This document shows positions 48,360 to 60,798 of a stretch of DNA of 64,000 nucleotides, piece after piece (the first letter of the stretch is position 1; each line of letters begins with the position of its first letter). The position numbers and the translations under genes were made by a program. The DNA is from Limanda limanda (taxonomy: Eukaryota > Chordata > Actinopteri > Pleuronectiformes > Pleuronectidae): NCBI RefSeq assembly GCF_963576545.1, contig NC_083639.1:23406118-23470117 (forward strand), given 5' to 3'. The notes beneath the pieces are model-generated. The model was not told the origin of the DNA. It did not search any database and was given only the letters and a program-made list of their open reading frames with translations.

Positions 48360-49290
48360 TCAACAGATAAGCATTTAAACTGTGATGAAAGATTATTTTC
48401 ATTGCCTATTCTGCTATAAACCGCGAGGTACGCACAGACAATAGGTGAGACCTCAAATCTCTAGAAGAGCAGCGCGGCTCACGCTGCTGAATCGTGCCTG
48501 AACGATGCTGCGTCGTGTTTTAATCTAGAAATGATACATCAGGGTGTTTAAATGCACATTGAGTCATATCTTGATGTATTATTTCCATAACTAATCTTCT
48601 GTCTGCTCAGTAGGCACCTCATATACAAACTGAATATAATAATAAAACTGTATACTGTTCTGTACTTTTATTTTCTAAACTTTACACAGTATGTACAGTT
48701 TTATATATCCATATGATCAAACAGTATGTCTTAATATCCTGATTTAGCATATATAACGTCAAACCAAGGCACCCATTGTCTGAATAGTTCTACGACATCA
48801 CAAAACATAAAATGGTTGTATTTATGTTTAAAAGTTTTCAAAGGAGTGTCAGCGCAAGAAGAGATTAATTAGGAGAACTATTGTTTCAACACACCATCTT
48901 TATGGTTTCCACTGGGTCATAAATCCTATTCAAATTAACAGTGTTGATTTTTAATCTGAGACATATAATTTTGAGAGAGAGCATGTGCAGGGTTAATAGT
49001 GGATACACATTAAAAAGTTTGTAGGGGATGAATATTTTCTCATCAATGTCTTCTCAGTTATACCCAGTGGATCTTACGTGTGCAAGTAGAAATGTTCTGT
49101 TAGAAATAAATAAGTAATTGGGACTCTGTCCAAAATGCGTCAGCACCTATAATATATTAAATCATTGAACAGAAGTATTCTGATGGGAGGTCACTTTTTA
49201 ACTAATGGTATAAAGTTCCCTCTTGCTCTTCATCTTTGCTTTGTCTTGCTTGCTTTGACATTATAGCAATGTCATGAACAGATGTGCAGA
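48360..49290. other. Non-coding stretch, nothing recognised
   Basis: A small CpG-bearing patch lies at 48418-48520 (GAGCAGCGCGGCTCACGCTG) within AT-rich DNA; no gene signal. Confidence 0.45.
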
Positions 49291-49343
49291 CTATCTATCT
49301 ATCATCTATCTACAGTATATATCTGTCTGTCTGTCTGTCTATC
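49291..49343. repeat. Compound CTAT/CTGT microsatellite
   Basis: Interrupted CTAT units, a spacer ACAGTATAT, then about five CTGT units. Confidence 0.85.
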
Positions 49344-51685
49344 CTTATGATAAATTTAATAATAGAAAGCATTGAACATGTGCCTTTTTAACAAGTTGAA
49401 GCTAATGCAAAACAACATGGATTGTACTTTTAATGTATGTGAAAATATTTCTATGGAAATCTGATGTCTCTGATTTTTATAAGGGATTATTAGGATTATA
49501 TTGTGAAGCAATGAAGCATGACTCAGTGACATCTTGCGGTGTATCACATTACAAAATTGATGTCAATGGTGAGTTAAACACGACCTAATGAGAGTCTTCT
49601 GTTTCAAGTACACAAAATGAGTAAAAGCAAGCTGTCATGCAAACGTGCCATGCAATTGTCCATACAATGCTAAACAAAAGTACAGAGAGAAATAAACTCC
49701 ATCAGAACACACTAGTTTCACCAGCTGCCTCCCTCTCTCCATTCTCAGTCGGACGTTTGATTTCAGACAGGACCTGTTTTTGCACAAATATGATTTGATC
49801 GGCTGGTGCTCAGCAGCATGCACAACTATGCAGTTCATAACACAACCCTGTTTAAAGTGAATTGCACTTCCATTCAAGCCTCCAACGAGTCTGTGTGAGA
49901 GACCTTTGTGTTGCTTTGACAGGATCCTCGGCCAAATGCTGTGTGAAACATCGGCATTCCTATCGTCCAGTCAAGTCTTATATCGGTTTGACCAGACTGT
50001 GCTCATTCCTCCCAGACTTTTTTGGGTTGTGCTGCAATAATATCTGGGCCAGGTAACCTAGAGTTCATCTTAATCAGCATGTACCGTATTAGAGGCTCCT
50101 TGATCCACTTACCTATAGAGGATGGATTTGACAAATGTGTGTAAGTTCTAACCATATATTACTGGCAGCAGCTGATCCTGCTTCATGTACTGTCTGTTTC
50201 CTCCTGTTCCAGTACAAAAGAGAAACTTAACAATGCTTCTATGGAAGATAATGTCCTCACACCTCCCTTTGTGGTTCTAAAAGAGTAAAATCAGGTCAAC
50301 ACTGAGTGTCTACTCCGAAAGAACTAACAATGTTGCAGCAGGCAGGAAAGTAATTACCTGCATTTCTCTAAACATACACCTGAATCCTGCCACACTATTT
50401 TCTTAGTAGCTGTGCAATTTTCTGAACCATTTTGTCAGTGTGAAATGCTGGCAGAGGGAACTTACCAACGTCACACGGCTTTTAATAAAATTCTGCCTTT
50501 TTTGTTTTTAAATCTAATATTCATTCCTTTTCACAGTACATAACCGAAACACAGGTCTTGTGAATCAGTTCCTCTTCAATAAACCTGAACATCTTTTCCC
50601 TTCACTGTAGGATTAATGTTGCTGGCAGTTCAACTTTCATTCAGTTCATTGGGGAGAAAAAGCTAATGATACTTTCTTTACCTGATATCCATCGAGTGTT
50701 TTTTGTCACTCTGAAACATTTGATTTGTCTCCGTTCAAATGAAGGGGAAAAACGCTGCTGGTATAAGGGTCATAAAGCCATTTAATCTAACTGCAAAACA
50801 GAAAATCATCCTGAAAGAAGAGTAAGTGCTCTGCAGCTAACGAGTGCCATGTATCTGTGCAGAGAGAGTAACATACTCATTATCATGAATAATAACCCAG
50901 TGGGGCTCTCGACAGAACAAAATAATACAACACCTTGGAATAGGGTGATAAAAATGAAGAACAACCTGCAGGAATGACTGGCCATTATCGAGGAGCCTTG
51001 GTTACTCAGAGTGGTAGATACAAGGAGCTCAGAACGTTAATTAAAGTTAAGCTCATGTACAGTGTAATTCCTGTTCTTCTCCAAGAATAACTGCTGGGGT
51101 GTAACATATCATATTCAGAGTGGGTTATGCACATAAATCAAAAATGGAAACACATTTAAGATTAAATACAGCCAGGGTTGGAAAAAAAGAGTAAAAGTTA
51201 AAGGAAATCATTAATATACAGAGGAAGAAAATAAATGTTGCCATCTGGGTTAGCAGTGGGGCATCAAGGGCCATGTGTGCAGAAAGTGTGCATTGAAATA
51301 GCAGCTCTTGTTTAAGACATTGCAAAAAGCAGAAAAGCATTTTCATCATCTGGCCATCTGTAAACTAAAATCAGTTTACTGAAAAGGCCGGACCAAACAC
51401 AATGATGAGAGATGTGACAGTGTTATGACTATCCCTGATGCAGGATGACTTTGTGTTATTTCTCATAATCTCCTTGGGCTTGTTTGTAGTGAGCATTAAC
51501 AATTTCTGAAATCAATAAATGAAATTTTTCATACTTTTGGTTGTTTTTAATTATGGGGTATTGCTAACATAAAAAGTCTACTTTGTGTTGTTTTCTTGCC
51601 CTTCTTTTCAAGAGTTTCAGCCATTGTTGCATTTAAGCTTAAACATTATGCTGCGTTTAGTTTTCTGTATGTAGTGCATTATCAA
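49344..51685. other. Transposon-poor non-coding stretch
   Basis: No repeat family recognised. An 80-codon minus-strand frame at 49635-49877 and a 74-codon one at 51125-51349 have no domains. Confidence 0.42.
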
Positions 51686-51706
51686 ATATATATATATATA
51701 TATACA
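51686..51706. repeat. (TA)n microsatellite
   Basis: About ten AT units ending ATACATAT. Confidence 0.85.
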
Positions 51707-54700
51707 TATCTGTTTTCCAACTGATGAATAGGGGATTTGCCTTTTAACACAAATCTATCTTCTATTCAAAAGCCTCAAACTGTAACACTGGCAATAGTTA
51801 GGTCTAATTGGTTTGATTCTCTGACCTCTTAGCTCTCATTGTACGCTCCCTGAGGAATAAAACACGAGGACAGAACAACGTCAAACTGCTGAGCTCTGTG
51901 AGCTGAGTTTGTGTGTGTCAAAACAAGGTTAGAGCAATACCCAAATATTGTTTCATTTTATATTTATCCTTTATTTAAGCACTGAGATACAATATCTCTT
52001 CTGAGGGAGTCCTGGTCAAGGTGGGCAGCACTGAAGTTTAAATTATGCAAGGGAAAATAACACACACATTTACAAACACACATCCAAGCACACATATGCA
52101 CACACACACATATTCACATTCACACACCATATTAAAATACAGAAAACAGATCGGTGGCTAAAATTAATTATGGACAACAGAAAGCACAAGACAATAAATT
52201 CAGTAGATCTTTGTGCATCCGTATTGATGACTATATTGTAAGAATTAGAAAGGTTCCTGATTTGTGGCAAGCTGCGTAGGGGTGGCACTACAATATCTAA
52301 AGTAAAACAACCTGTTTATTTCCTCTTCACATAAGTCATGTAAAAGCACCATTATATTAGTCAATCTTTTTAAGATATTAGATATATTCAATAGATATGT
52401 TTTTACAACCCTACTTAAAACCTTATTTTGTAAACTGGAAAAACTAATGGACTGTCTTGCTAATTTTCCTCTTTATATTTAAATCAGCTAAAAGCACTGC
52501 AAAGAATATTTTGGCTGTAGATATCTACACCAGCTATAAAGTATATATTCAATATTTTTAATCCTATCCAGTGCATAAAGTGAATATGGAGTAACTCCCT
52601 CTTTCCTATAGCAAAATATAACTGATGAATACAAAACTGGGATATTTACTCTCACTTTACCTCAGTATGTGAAGTTCCTGCCTGAAGAGTTGGCTTGCAG
52701 ACTCTTTCTGTGATCACCTTTTCAATCTCAATTGCTACTTGCTGATTATACAGACATTTAAAATGATGATGCATTGGTTATAATTCCAGTCCTTAGTAAA
52801 GCACTTTGTAATAATTTTTTGTAAGGTGATTTCTTTTGGTTACTAAATGTGAGCTTCATGTTAACCAAAAAGTATTAACCTCTTTTGTAGGTTTCTCCAT
52901 CACAACAAGGCTTAGAAATGTATCTTCTCATATATTTGAGCAATGTTAACTTGAACACTGTATAATGAAATATAAATTGTAACTGTAATGCATATATATG
53001 TGTTTAGCATGGTGGAAATCTAGTGTCAAAGACTAGACTATCTGGTCAAATGAGTTACTTCAGCATTCAGTAAGTATGCATTTAAATGCTGGTTGCACTT
53101 CTCCATGGAGGTACCATCAAGGCCCTGGGTGTGTACGACAGGACCTCGGTGTAGGATTAGTGACTGACTAAAAATTCAGAGCCATGCCCATGCTTTGAGG
53201 TCAAACTATTTCTTCAGTCCACCATCTCTGCACACATTTCTTCCCAATGCTCCTCCCATGGCTCAGCTCTGATGTCTGTTCAAAGAAACATGATCTAAGT
53301 CCTGTTTTTCATTACGATCTTTGACATCATCCATCATTATAAGGTTCATTATCAAGATGTTTTCCTAGACTGTCATTAGCCTTGGCTAACACAAGGTGAT
53401 TGATGTGGCCTGCCGCTGATGAAACTGCTATTTGATCCTTGTCATTAATCTAGATTTTATGTGGTGTCATCCTCCGGCCTCTTTTTGGTAACAGTGCTTC
53501 AAGGGGCTCCACCGCAGGCTCCACAAAACCAGGTTATGAAAGTGGCAGTCTGAAGAAATGAAGACAAATAGTACTTAATATGTAAAAGTGATTTGCCACA
53601 CTTCCTCTCTATGTAAGTCAGTATGAATAATCCTTTATGTGCACTATCACTATGTTCCCAAAGAAAACTGTAAGCACTGAGTTGGTACCTTTTAGAAGAG
53701 TAGAGTTCTAGTCATGGCAGTGTCTCAAATTATGTTTTTTTGCATTTGATTTGGCTGGTAATGAACTGTGAAGGAGTCTTTGAGACAAAAACCCTCTGTT
53801 TAAGAGAGGCATCTTGATCTACAATGCAATTTCTTAAGTTTGCCAATTGTAAGCATAGCTCCTTGGAGATAATAAACACAGTTGGCTCCCCAGAGCATTA
53901 ATTCTTGTCTAATTTTCCATCCATAAGGCACCTCAGAAAAACAATAAACAGTTTATGGTTTGAGATTAAATCTGCCACCCACTGGTTTTATGCATCTTTG
54001 AGAGAATAAACATTCTCTTGCTCAGGATAACTAGCCTCACTTGCAGTTTGTCATCTCCTGGCTACACACTGAAATACTGACTCTACTGCAGCGGACCATC
54101 CATTTAACCAGGAATCTCTTTCATGTTGAAAGATACAATTTCCTGCACACTGTGCTCTTCTCTTCACTCTACAATTACATGTTTATTGTAAGGGGGAGTC
54201 AACATTAGCCCCTGAGCTTTCATTTGCTATACAATGCTTCCTTTTCAAAATCAAGGTTGTCATTAAGATGAACAACCTGAGTCTTAACAACTTGGCATAT
54301 ATTTCTCATGCAAAGAATTCTCATTACCAGTTATTGCTTCTTATTGTTTGAATATTTTCAATACATGATCTTAGTTCCATCAATCTAAAAGCAAACCCAA
54401 TAGGAGCTATGCAATAGTTTAATTTATCTGATAAAATTCAAAACAAAGTAAAAGACTGAAAGTGTGAGATTTATTAGCCCCTCAAACAGGTCTGAATAAC
54501 TGAAATGTTCAATAAAAAAATGTTTGATGCCATCACAATTTCTTTTTGGCTTTACTGCTACAGTATGGCTACTGTCACTGACTGGCTGATGAGCTTACAC
54601 TATTGGTCACATGACTGGTAACTAAGGTTTAGATTAAGTATTCCTAATTGAATGGAAAAGCATGACAAATGACTGAGCTGCTCAATCTTTCAGTGATATG

Positions 54701-55653
54701 TTGTGGCACGGTGCAAGAAACTGAACTTCAGGTGTTCCACTCTACTGTACATGCACCCTCTCTTCCTGATATATCTGTGCTGATGATGAGGACTATGTCA
54801 TTAATATTAAACCTGAATTTCCAATGATAACTAATCCAGAAATCGTTCTCCAAAGTGAAGCTGATTAATAGAGAAATGTAAAGGACAACTCTCCGATTTC
54901 TATCTTCAATTAAGACAGACACCTTGATTGAAAAAGTCAATAAAATGTACAAACTCAATCAAGCTACTCAACAGCCACTAAGGTATTACTCTGCCAAAGC
55001 TATTGTCTAAATGAGAGCATGAATAAAGACATTGTAATGTTAACTCTTCCTTGTTAAACTGCACATAGGATGAATCAGAGAATAGACTCAAAAAGCAACG
55101 CGTACTCCACCAACGGCTCCTGCAAAGGTGAAACTCTTCTATTGTCGTTTCAGCCGATCCGGATTATAGGAGACTGTTTTCCAATGGTCTTCAAGATTAA
55201 AAAAAAAGGGATTATAGACTGAGGTTTAATAATTTGCCAGAATTTATAGCTAAAGTTAAGAGGTAGGATTAAGAGAAGCTCAGATGGCATACTTCAATTA
55301 CAGTCCAAATGTTATCTTACCAGTCTATTTTCTAATAGTGTTTTAAAAAGGTGAGTGGTGTTCGAACTAAGATGACCTAGTTAAGAAATATATGTGTGAG
55401 AGAACATACAGTGAGTTATTCATAGAAGTCCAGGCCAATCTGTTTTTTAAATAGACTGCTGCATATCTAATGGGATATCAGACAAAAACATTTCTTCACA
55501 CTTGTGAAGTGCTGAGGATCATCTGCATATTCAACTTTAACAGCAGACACATCTGTCATTCTGCACCTTACCTGCTTAATGCTCATGTGAGTTGGAAACA
55601 AAGAAGATGGCTATCCTTCTTAACCCTAGATTCTAATGATATAGCCCTCTAAC
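51707..55653. other. Transposon-poor non-coding stretch
   Basis: Almost 4 kb without a recognisable repeat or domain, apart from a short interrupted CA-rich patch at 52060-52130. 53900-54300 is the least AT-skewed part. Nothing is called. Confidence 0.42.
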
Positions 55654-56110
55654 GATGCGTTCATACCAAACGCAAATATTTGCATTGTGTTACTCGTGCA
55701 ATACACGCTGCTACTAGCACGAGCAATGCTAGTACAGACAACCCACAAATATTTGTCTGATCTCCTGATAACAACTGCTGCGTTGTACCTGTTGTGCCCG
55801 GTATTATTGTGTGTGGGTCCACAAGACCATCTGGAGGCAAAAAAGCTCAGGGAAATTCAGTCTTCTCCAGAAGCTGTGTTTGTATGACTGTTGTTTCAGG
55901 CGCTCCCTTAGGCGGACCTGCTAGCTCGGGCTGGTGCCAGGACCCGAGTCCGGTAAGTCAAATATATATTAACTTGAGTAATAGATGCAAATGGTGCAAA
56001 TTCTTTGTGGTTTCATTCATACAACAGAGACGTGAAATTTGGGTCTGTTCAAATCTTTGCATTAATTCATTCACAAACTATTTGCGTTGCATTTTATGTG
56101 TTTATTCCCA
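55654..56110 (+). mobile_element. Probable DNA-transposon remnant (Harbinger-like)
   Basis: The left edge ATGCGTTCATACCAAACGC resembles ends of fish DNA transposons that begin GCGTTCACACCAAACGC. Internal phrases (AGCAATGCTAGTACAGACAA, CCACAAGACCATCTGGAGGC, GGCGCTCCCTTAGGCGGACC, CTCGGGCTGGTGCCAGGACC) are, to my memory, part of the same dispersed element. The expected inverted right end is not preserved, and no transposase core is visible. Confidence 0.38.
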
Positions 56111-56418
56111 CACTCGTTCACAACCTTTAGCAATGTTCTATGGTATGTAACACCTGCCTGACCTCAGGTCTGGTCTCATTAAACAGTAGCTTCTAGTCAA
56201 GTGAGTTACTGTAGGTGGAGGCTGTTGGGCCTGCAACTTAAATAGCTATGCCTGTACTCGTAGACCCTTGGATCACAATGCATAACCTGTATAAAATGCA
56301 TAATTTATAGGTCACGCATGCTTTGTCCCTTCCAAGATGATGATATTAAGACAAGCTCTAAGCTGAATGTGGTCAATGAACTGCTGGACTACCAACATTA
56401 AATCACACCAATCCACCT

Positions 56419-56602
56419 AAATGGTAAATGGTCTGTATTCATACAGTGCATTTATAAGTAGCATTTTTTTTCCTATGAGGGGAATTAAGGGTTTCAGCAT
56501 CTTGCCCAAGGACACTTCGGCATGCAGATGGGGAAGACTGGAATCAAAATGCCAAAATTCAGGTTGGAGGACAACCGTTCTACCCCTCAGTCACAACTGT
56601 CC
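56419..56602 (-). repeat. tRNA-headed SINE, tail type 2, minus strand, eroded
   Basis: The minus-strand reading starts GGACAGTTGTGACTGAGGGG (head), then GGCATTTTGATTCCAGTCTT (eroded B-box region), the shared GTGTCCTTGGGCAAGATGC, and a short tail GCACTGTATGAATACAGACC ending ATTTACCATTT. The segment containing AAGCGCTTTGAGTGG in the full copy at 19537-19806 is deleted. Confidence 0.75.
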
Positions 56603-56771
56603 AACCTAAATAGAACGACGGGCAATAACCAACTTTACTCAAAAAGCAGGACTGCTGCTTTGAGAAATCAAGGACAATAATTATGCAACATAGAAGGAGA
56701 GAATACTAAGACCTAGGATAACATAGCAAAATCATGTTGGGAGAGCAGAGAAAAACACTTACAGCCTAGAG

Positions 56772-57415
56772 CAGTGGTTCTCAACTGGTCTGGCTTCGGG
56801 ACCCACCATCACCCCTAAATCGAGGACAATTTTCAACTTCTCCAATGTATTTTATAAAAAGATGGTTCAGTTTGAACCTGAGATAGTACAGAATATCACA
56901 GTATGCCAACACACAAAAAAAAATTCATGATAAACCAAAACGACTAGCAGGTGGCGATGCTGGGGGGGGGTGGGGTATTCCCTTTAAAACTGAATTAGCT
57001 GCATTTTAATTAAAAAACAAAAAGTGCATCTTAAAGACACAAGGTAATACAACATACATAACAATTCAGTAACTTCAGCATTTTTTAACAAACTCAACAG
57101 TGCTTTGATGCGCAAACTTGAAATAGAAAAAGTCCAACAACTGAGAAGTAGTTTCAAAAAGACTCAAATTATTTAGCTTTAGCTGAAAATACTCACTAAC
57201 TGAATCTATGCCAACTACCTAAATTGATCCTGTTCATACTCCTGAACAAATACTGTTATGGAGTTTGAAAAGATGGCACACGGCTGCATAAATAAATCTC
57301 CTTCAAAATAAAAGCACAGGATTTTTTTCTTTACCTTTTTGTTTTTGCCCAGGCAAAGGCCCACGACCCACTCAAAAAGGGTCCGCGACCCAAGCCCACC
57401 AGTTGAAAATCACTG
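56772..57415. mobile_element. hAT non-autonomous element with target duplication (644 bp)
   Basis: Starts CAGTGGTTCTCAACTGGT and ends ACCAGTTGAAAATCACTG; the 18-bp inverted ends match at 16. Just inside lie GGGACCCACC at the left and GGGTCCGCGACCCAAGCCC at the right, typical of this family. The flanks GCCTAGAG and GCCTAGAT match at 7 of 8, an 8-bp hAT duplication. A G-run of nine lies at 56962. No transposase frame. Confidence 0.9.
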
Positions 57416-58469
57416 GCCTAGATGATTGTACACATAAGTTAACAGGGGGCATAATGTGTAACAGTCTGCAGCACAAACATTAACTTCTCTTTGGCAATGT
57501 GTGTCTTATGTGCCCCAAGTCGACAGTGTTCCACTGGTAATTACACATGTTTGGTTAGGGAAAACTCAGATGTGTCACGTACATAAAAAGAGATGAAAAG
57601 ACATTATGAAGCCCATTATGTCGCCGCAAAAAAGTCCTCCACCAGTCCAAAAAAGATGAAGTCTGTATAGAATAAGCACAAATGCAAGGTGGGGGATCCT
57701 TCCCTGCTGACACAGGCCCCTGTGATGGCTTCACACAGCCAGTGAGATAGTGAGTCAAACCCCCTAGGAAAGACAGACCATAATGTATAAACAGCTGTTT
57801 ATGGGTAGGTACACAGCAGGTTGCTGTGCATTCTACATAATGATACAGCACGCTCACTGGAAAGATGAACCTTCCTACGCATTTGTGAGGAGCATGGGGA
57901 AATACTTCCAGGGAGTTCACTCAGGTTTAAAGAAGGTTATTATTTTAGGCATAAACAAAGGATTTGGCCTCAGAGTGCAGAGCTTCCATCATCTTGAATT
58001 GTGGGACAAGATGGAGGGAAAGAAAGCATGCAATAAATACTAACTCATTTAGCTAAAGTACGAGCCAAAGGAATAGCTGTTTTTTTATTGCATGTTGTAT
58101 AAATCATGAACACATAAGGTAGAGTCAAATATCTGAAACACCAATCAAACCATGTCATGTTACATCTCCCACCATCACCTTTCTCTATACAATACTGGAA
58201 CTGACACATCACAAAGTGTGGCCTAATGCCTCATAGCCATTATTGAGGACCTAGACATGGTGACAAGACTCTGAGCTGAGCTTATGGATGTTTGTTGCAC
58301 TCCTAAATTTAAAGATTTATTTGATTATCCCTGTGTTAGGTTGCTTTCAGTTCTCTGAATTGTGCACCTTGTGTTTCCTGCCTTTGTCCAGTTTCCAGTC
58401 TGTTTGATTGTTTGCACCTGTTCCTAATGTGTTTCACTTGTGTTTCACTTGCGCTATAATGTCCCAATT
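57416..58469. other. Non-coding stretch, nothing recognised
   Basis: Opposed frames of 121 codons (57555-57920 minus) and 86 codons (57783-58043 plus) overlap, and neither shows a domain. 58320-58440 (CACCTGTTCCTAATGTG) may be flank of the Gypsy fragment that follows. Confidence 0.4.
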
Positions 58470-58680
58470 CAAGTTCGTCGCTGCATGCCCCTTCTGTGGC
58501 CAGAATCAGACCTGCTCCACCCTTTGCCCATTACCCAGCGACCCTGGTCGCACATCTCCATTGACTTTATTACTGGACTGCCACCTTCAGAAGGTAACAC
58601 AGTTGTACTCACCATTGTGGACAGATTTTCTGAAAGTGGCTAATTTTGTCCCCCTGCCTAAGCTCCCCTCTTTTTTTATG
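58470..58680 (+). pseudogene. Ty3/Gypsy integrase fragment, frameshifted
   Basis: One plus-strand frame gives CPFCGQNQT, the CC half of the HHCC zinc-binding domain. A second frame then gives [20 protein letters not shown] and [17 protein letters not shown], the start of the integrase core with its first catalytic Asp. The first frame resumes with [12 protein letters not shown]. At least two indels therefore interrupt it. The remaining core residues, reverse transcriptase and LTRs are absent. It is a different integrase region from the piece at 36880-37145, and the two lie 21 kb apart, so they are probably separate insertions. Confidence 0.75.
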
Positions 58681-59041
58681 CACTTTGCACTATTTCTTTG
58701 CTGGGAATTACTTCATGCAATCACTTCTGATTTCCAGGAAACCTCAGTAAGGAAAATAAGCATCTCATTATACTGGTCCCTGAGACAGCACATCAAGTAT
58801 CCTTGATAGGGGCTCGTTTAATAATAATATAAGCCACCTAAAAATTGCAGCTTTAACTGATTTTAGGTCAGTGGATGATCTTTACACAATGAACCTGAAT
58901 GATGTTTATTTTTTATCACTTCAGGCTCCAATCAATCCTAGCATCAACATGACCAGAGATGTTGTCATTAGTTGTTGATGGTTTACCTTGGGGAATCGAC
59001 AGATCAACTCTTAAAAGAGTATGATGTAAGTTGAAGTACAC

Positions 59042-59074
<33 letters not shown>

Positions 59075-59766
59075 AAGAAAGTTATTTCTATCTCTCTCAT
59101 CACTCCCACCTGGTATGTCTTAGGAAGGTCAAAACACATAATACAGTCACAAGTAACTCTCAATAATTCTTGGCAAGCTACTGAGGTTTGTGGAGTCATG
59201 CAAGTAATCGTGCATTGTAAATTTGTTTTCCATTAGGGAATTTTAAAGTACGACTACAGAAACAGGAGGTGATCAGTAGTTTACTTATTGTCTATATAAT
59301 GTAGCCCTGGAAGTTCCTAGCTAAAAGTTTCTTCCTAAGAACTGTTCACATTGCAATTGAGAGACAGTTGATTTAATTTAAAAATAAAAATGTACGAATA
59401 TTTACCGTCATTTAGGTTCGGACCATCATCTCTGGTGTCATTGAATTTTTTTAATTTGTTGGTGAGCTGGTTTAATCCTTTTTGAACTTATCTGGGATGG
59501 CAATATGCCTTTGCAATTACATGATCTCAGGTTTTTTTTAATACTTATAAGAGGCGAAACAGGCTTCGACAGCCCCAGATTTTATTGTGGGAAGGATTTG
59601 AAGCACTTTGGGAGATGTTTAGACAGAACATTTAAATTTGGATATACAGTTTGAGAAACAAGGTTTTTGCTCCTTCAAGGATGCTGATGAAGACAGTATG
59701 TCACAGGACCTTGCTGTACAAAGAATGAAAATCTAAAACATCAAGAATAATACATCAGAGGGTACC
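58681..59766. other. Non-coding stretch with (TA)n run
   Basis: May contain further decayed parts of the SAM-like relic that follows, but no block was convincing. A (TA)n microsatellite lies at 59040-59075. Confidence 0.4.
59040..59075. repeat. (TA)n microsatellite
   Basis: Near-perfect TA run with one ATAAAT interruption. Confidence 0.88.
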
Positions 59767-60184
59767 GACAACATTGGTATCGTGGTGGAAGGCATGAAAG
59801 TTCTGACTGCACTGAGTGTCAAGGATGTGTTTTACAACAGTTACCACTGTTGGGTATGTGGGGGGTGTGCCGTACAGCGAGGGGTACAGGAAGTTGTCGT
59901 TGTCGTTAACGTTACCTGTGCCGGGAGTTGTACTCTGTTAATAAAGTGAGGCATTTGTTGCAAATACTGAACACTTGCTCTTCATTTCTATAATCAGTAA
60001 ATACTGACTATTACAACCAATAACATTTCAAGCGCTTGCTCCATGATGGGTTGACATATGCAGTAAATCTTGTCTATCCTAAGGACCGGTATACATTTGA
60101 AGCCTTCAAGAAACTCTTCCTCGCACTGGATTGTTCAAAGCTGTCCCCATAGGTGAACAGCCTCAAGAATAAGCTACAAGCTTA
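59767..60184 (+). pseudogene. C-terminal relic of SAM-like teleost family, interrupted
   Basis: Before the insertion at 59848 the plus strand encodes DNIGIVVEGMKVLTALSVKD. After it come SSACSMMG, then (one base out of frame) LTYAVNLVYPKDRYTFEAF and KKLFLALDCSKLSP, a TAG stop at 60149-60151, and VNSLKNKLQ. This order (hydrophobic VEG..VL..L block, small-residue ACxMMG helix, 'LTYAVNL.YPKD..YTFE', 'F..LD..KLSP..') is the C-terminus of the teleost family usually labelled uncharacterised or SAM-domain 3-like. The lesions are a ~168-bp insertion, a one-base shift and a premature stop. No SAM exon was found upstream, so it may be a retrocopy or a partial duplicate. Function is lost. Confidence 0.6.
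59848..60015 (+). mobile_element. Probable solo LTR (168 bp) inside the relic
   Basis: Starts TGTTGGGTATGTGGGG, ends CTATTACA (TG...CA), and has AATAAAGTG at 59941-59949 as a likely polyadenylation signal. The flanks ACCAC and ACCAA match at 4 of 5, like a 5-bp LTR target duplication. An alternative boundary uses the exact repeat TTACAAC (59832-59838 and 60011-60017). It breaks a protein-like frame, which marks it as an insertion. The LTR class (BEL/Pao or Gypsy) is not certain. Confidence 0.55.
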
Positions 60185-60798
60185 AGAAGAGGGACTCTTT
60201 CAAAATGAAAGGAAATTTGTTAAGTCACTACCAAAACTATTTACTTTGTGTATCAGTGTTGAGGATAATTGTTCTGAAAAACCCAATCCACCATACTCAT
60301 TTAAGGGGAGTGGCATTATGTTTATTACTTGATATAGGCAGCTGCAGCTGTTCTTAAACTTTGTCCACTGTGCACACTAGGGAGGCAAATTTGAAAAAGT
60401 AAACCAAGACTTTATCCGAGACTCAATTGCTGTGATATTTTTTATTTTATCAGAATGTAGCTGTTTAAAAAATATATTGTCCCTGATCACGTAATTGGCG
60501 CATGTAATAATACAATATTTAATATTAAAAAGTAAAAATAATTTTGCAGTCTGAAAATATTGTTGTAATTTCAATGCATTGATGTACTGTACTGTGATGT
60601 GCCTGTAATGCTCACAAGTGTTGGCCAGATGTCATACATGTAGGTCATCATGCAGTTGTGTTAAATTTGTACTGGGCCTTTTCCAAGTGAAAATGACACC
60701 TCTTAATAAGTGTGATATAGCTCAATGGTGTAACACAGATTAGTCAAATGAATGACAAACAAAATTGCCAGTATTAATTGTTTCCCTATTGTAGACAT
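60185..60798. other. Non-coding stretch, nothing recognised
   Basis: AT-rich; no domain-bearing frame. Confidence 0.45.

Noticed and set aside
57555..58043. Overlapping 121-codon minus and 86-codon plus frames
   Set aside because: Neither shows a domain, and they overlap on opposite strands, which is typical of chance openings.
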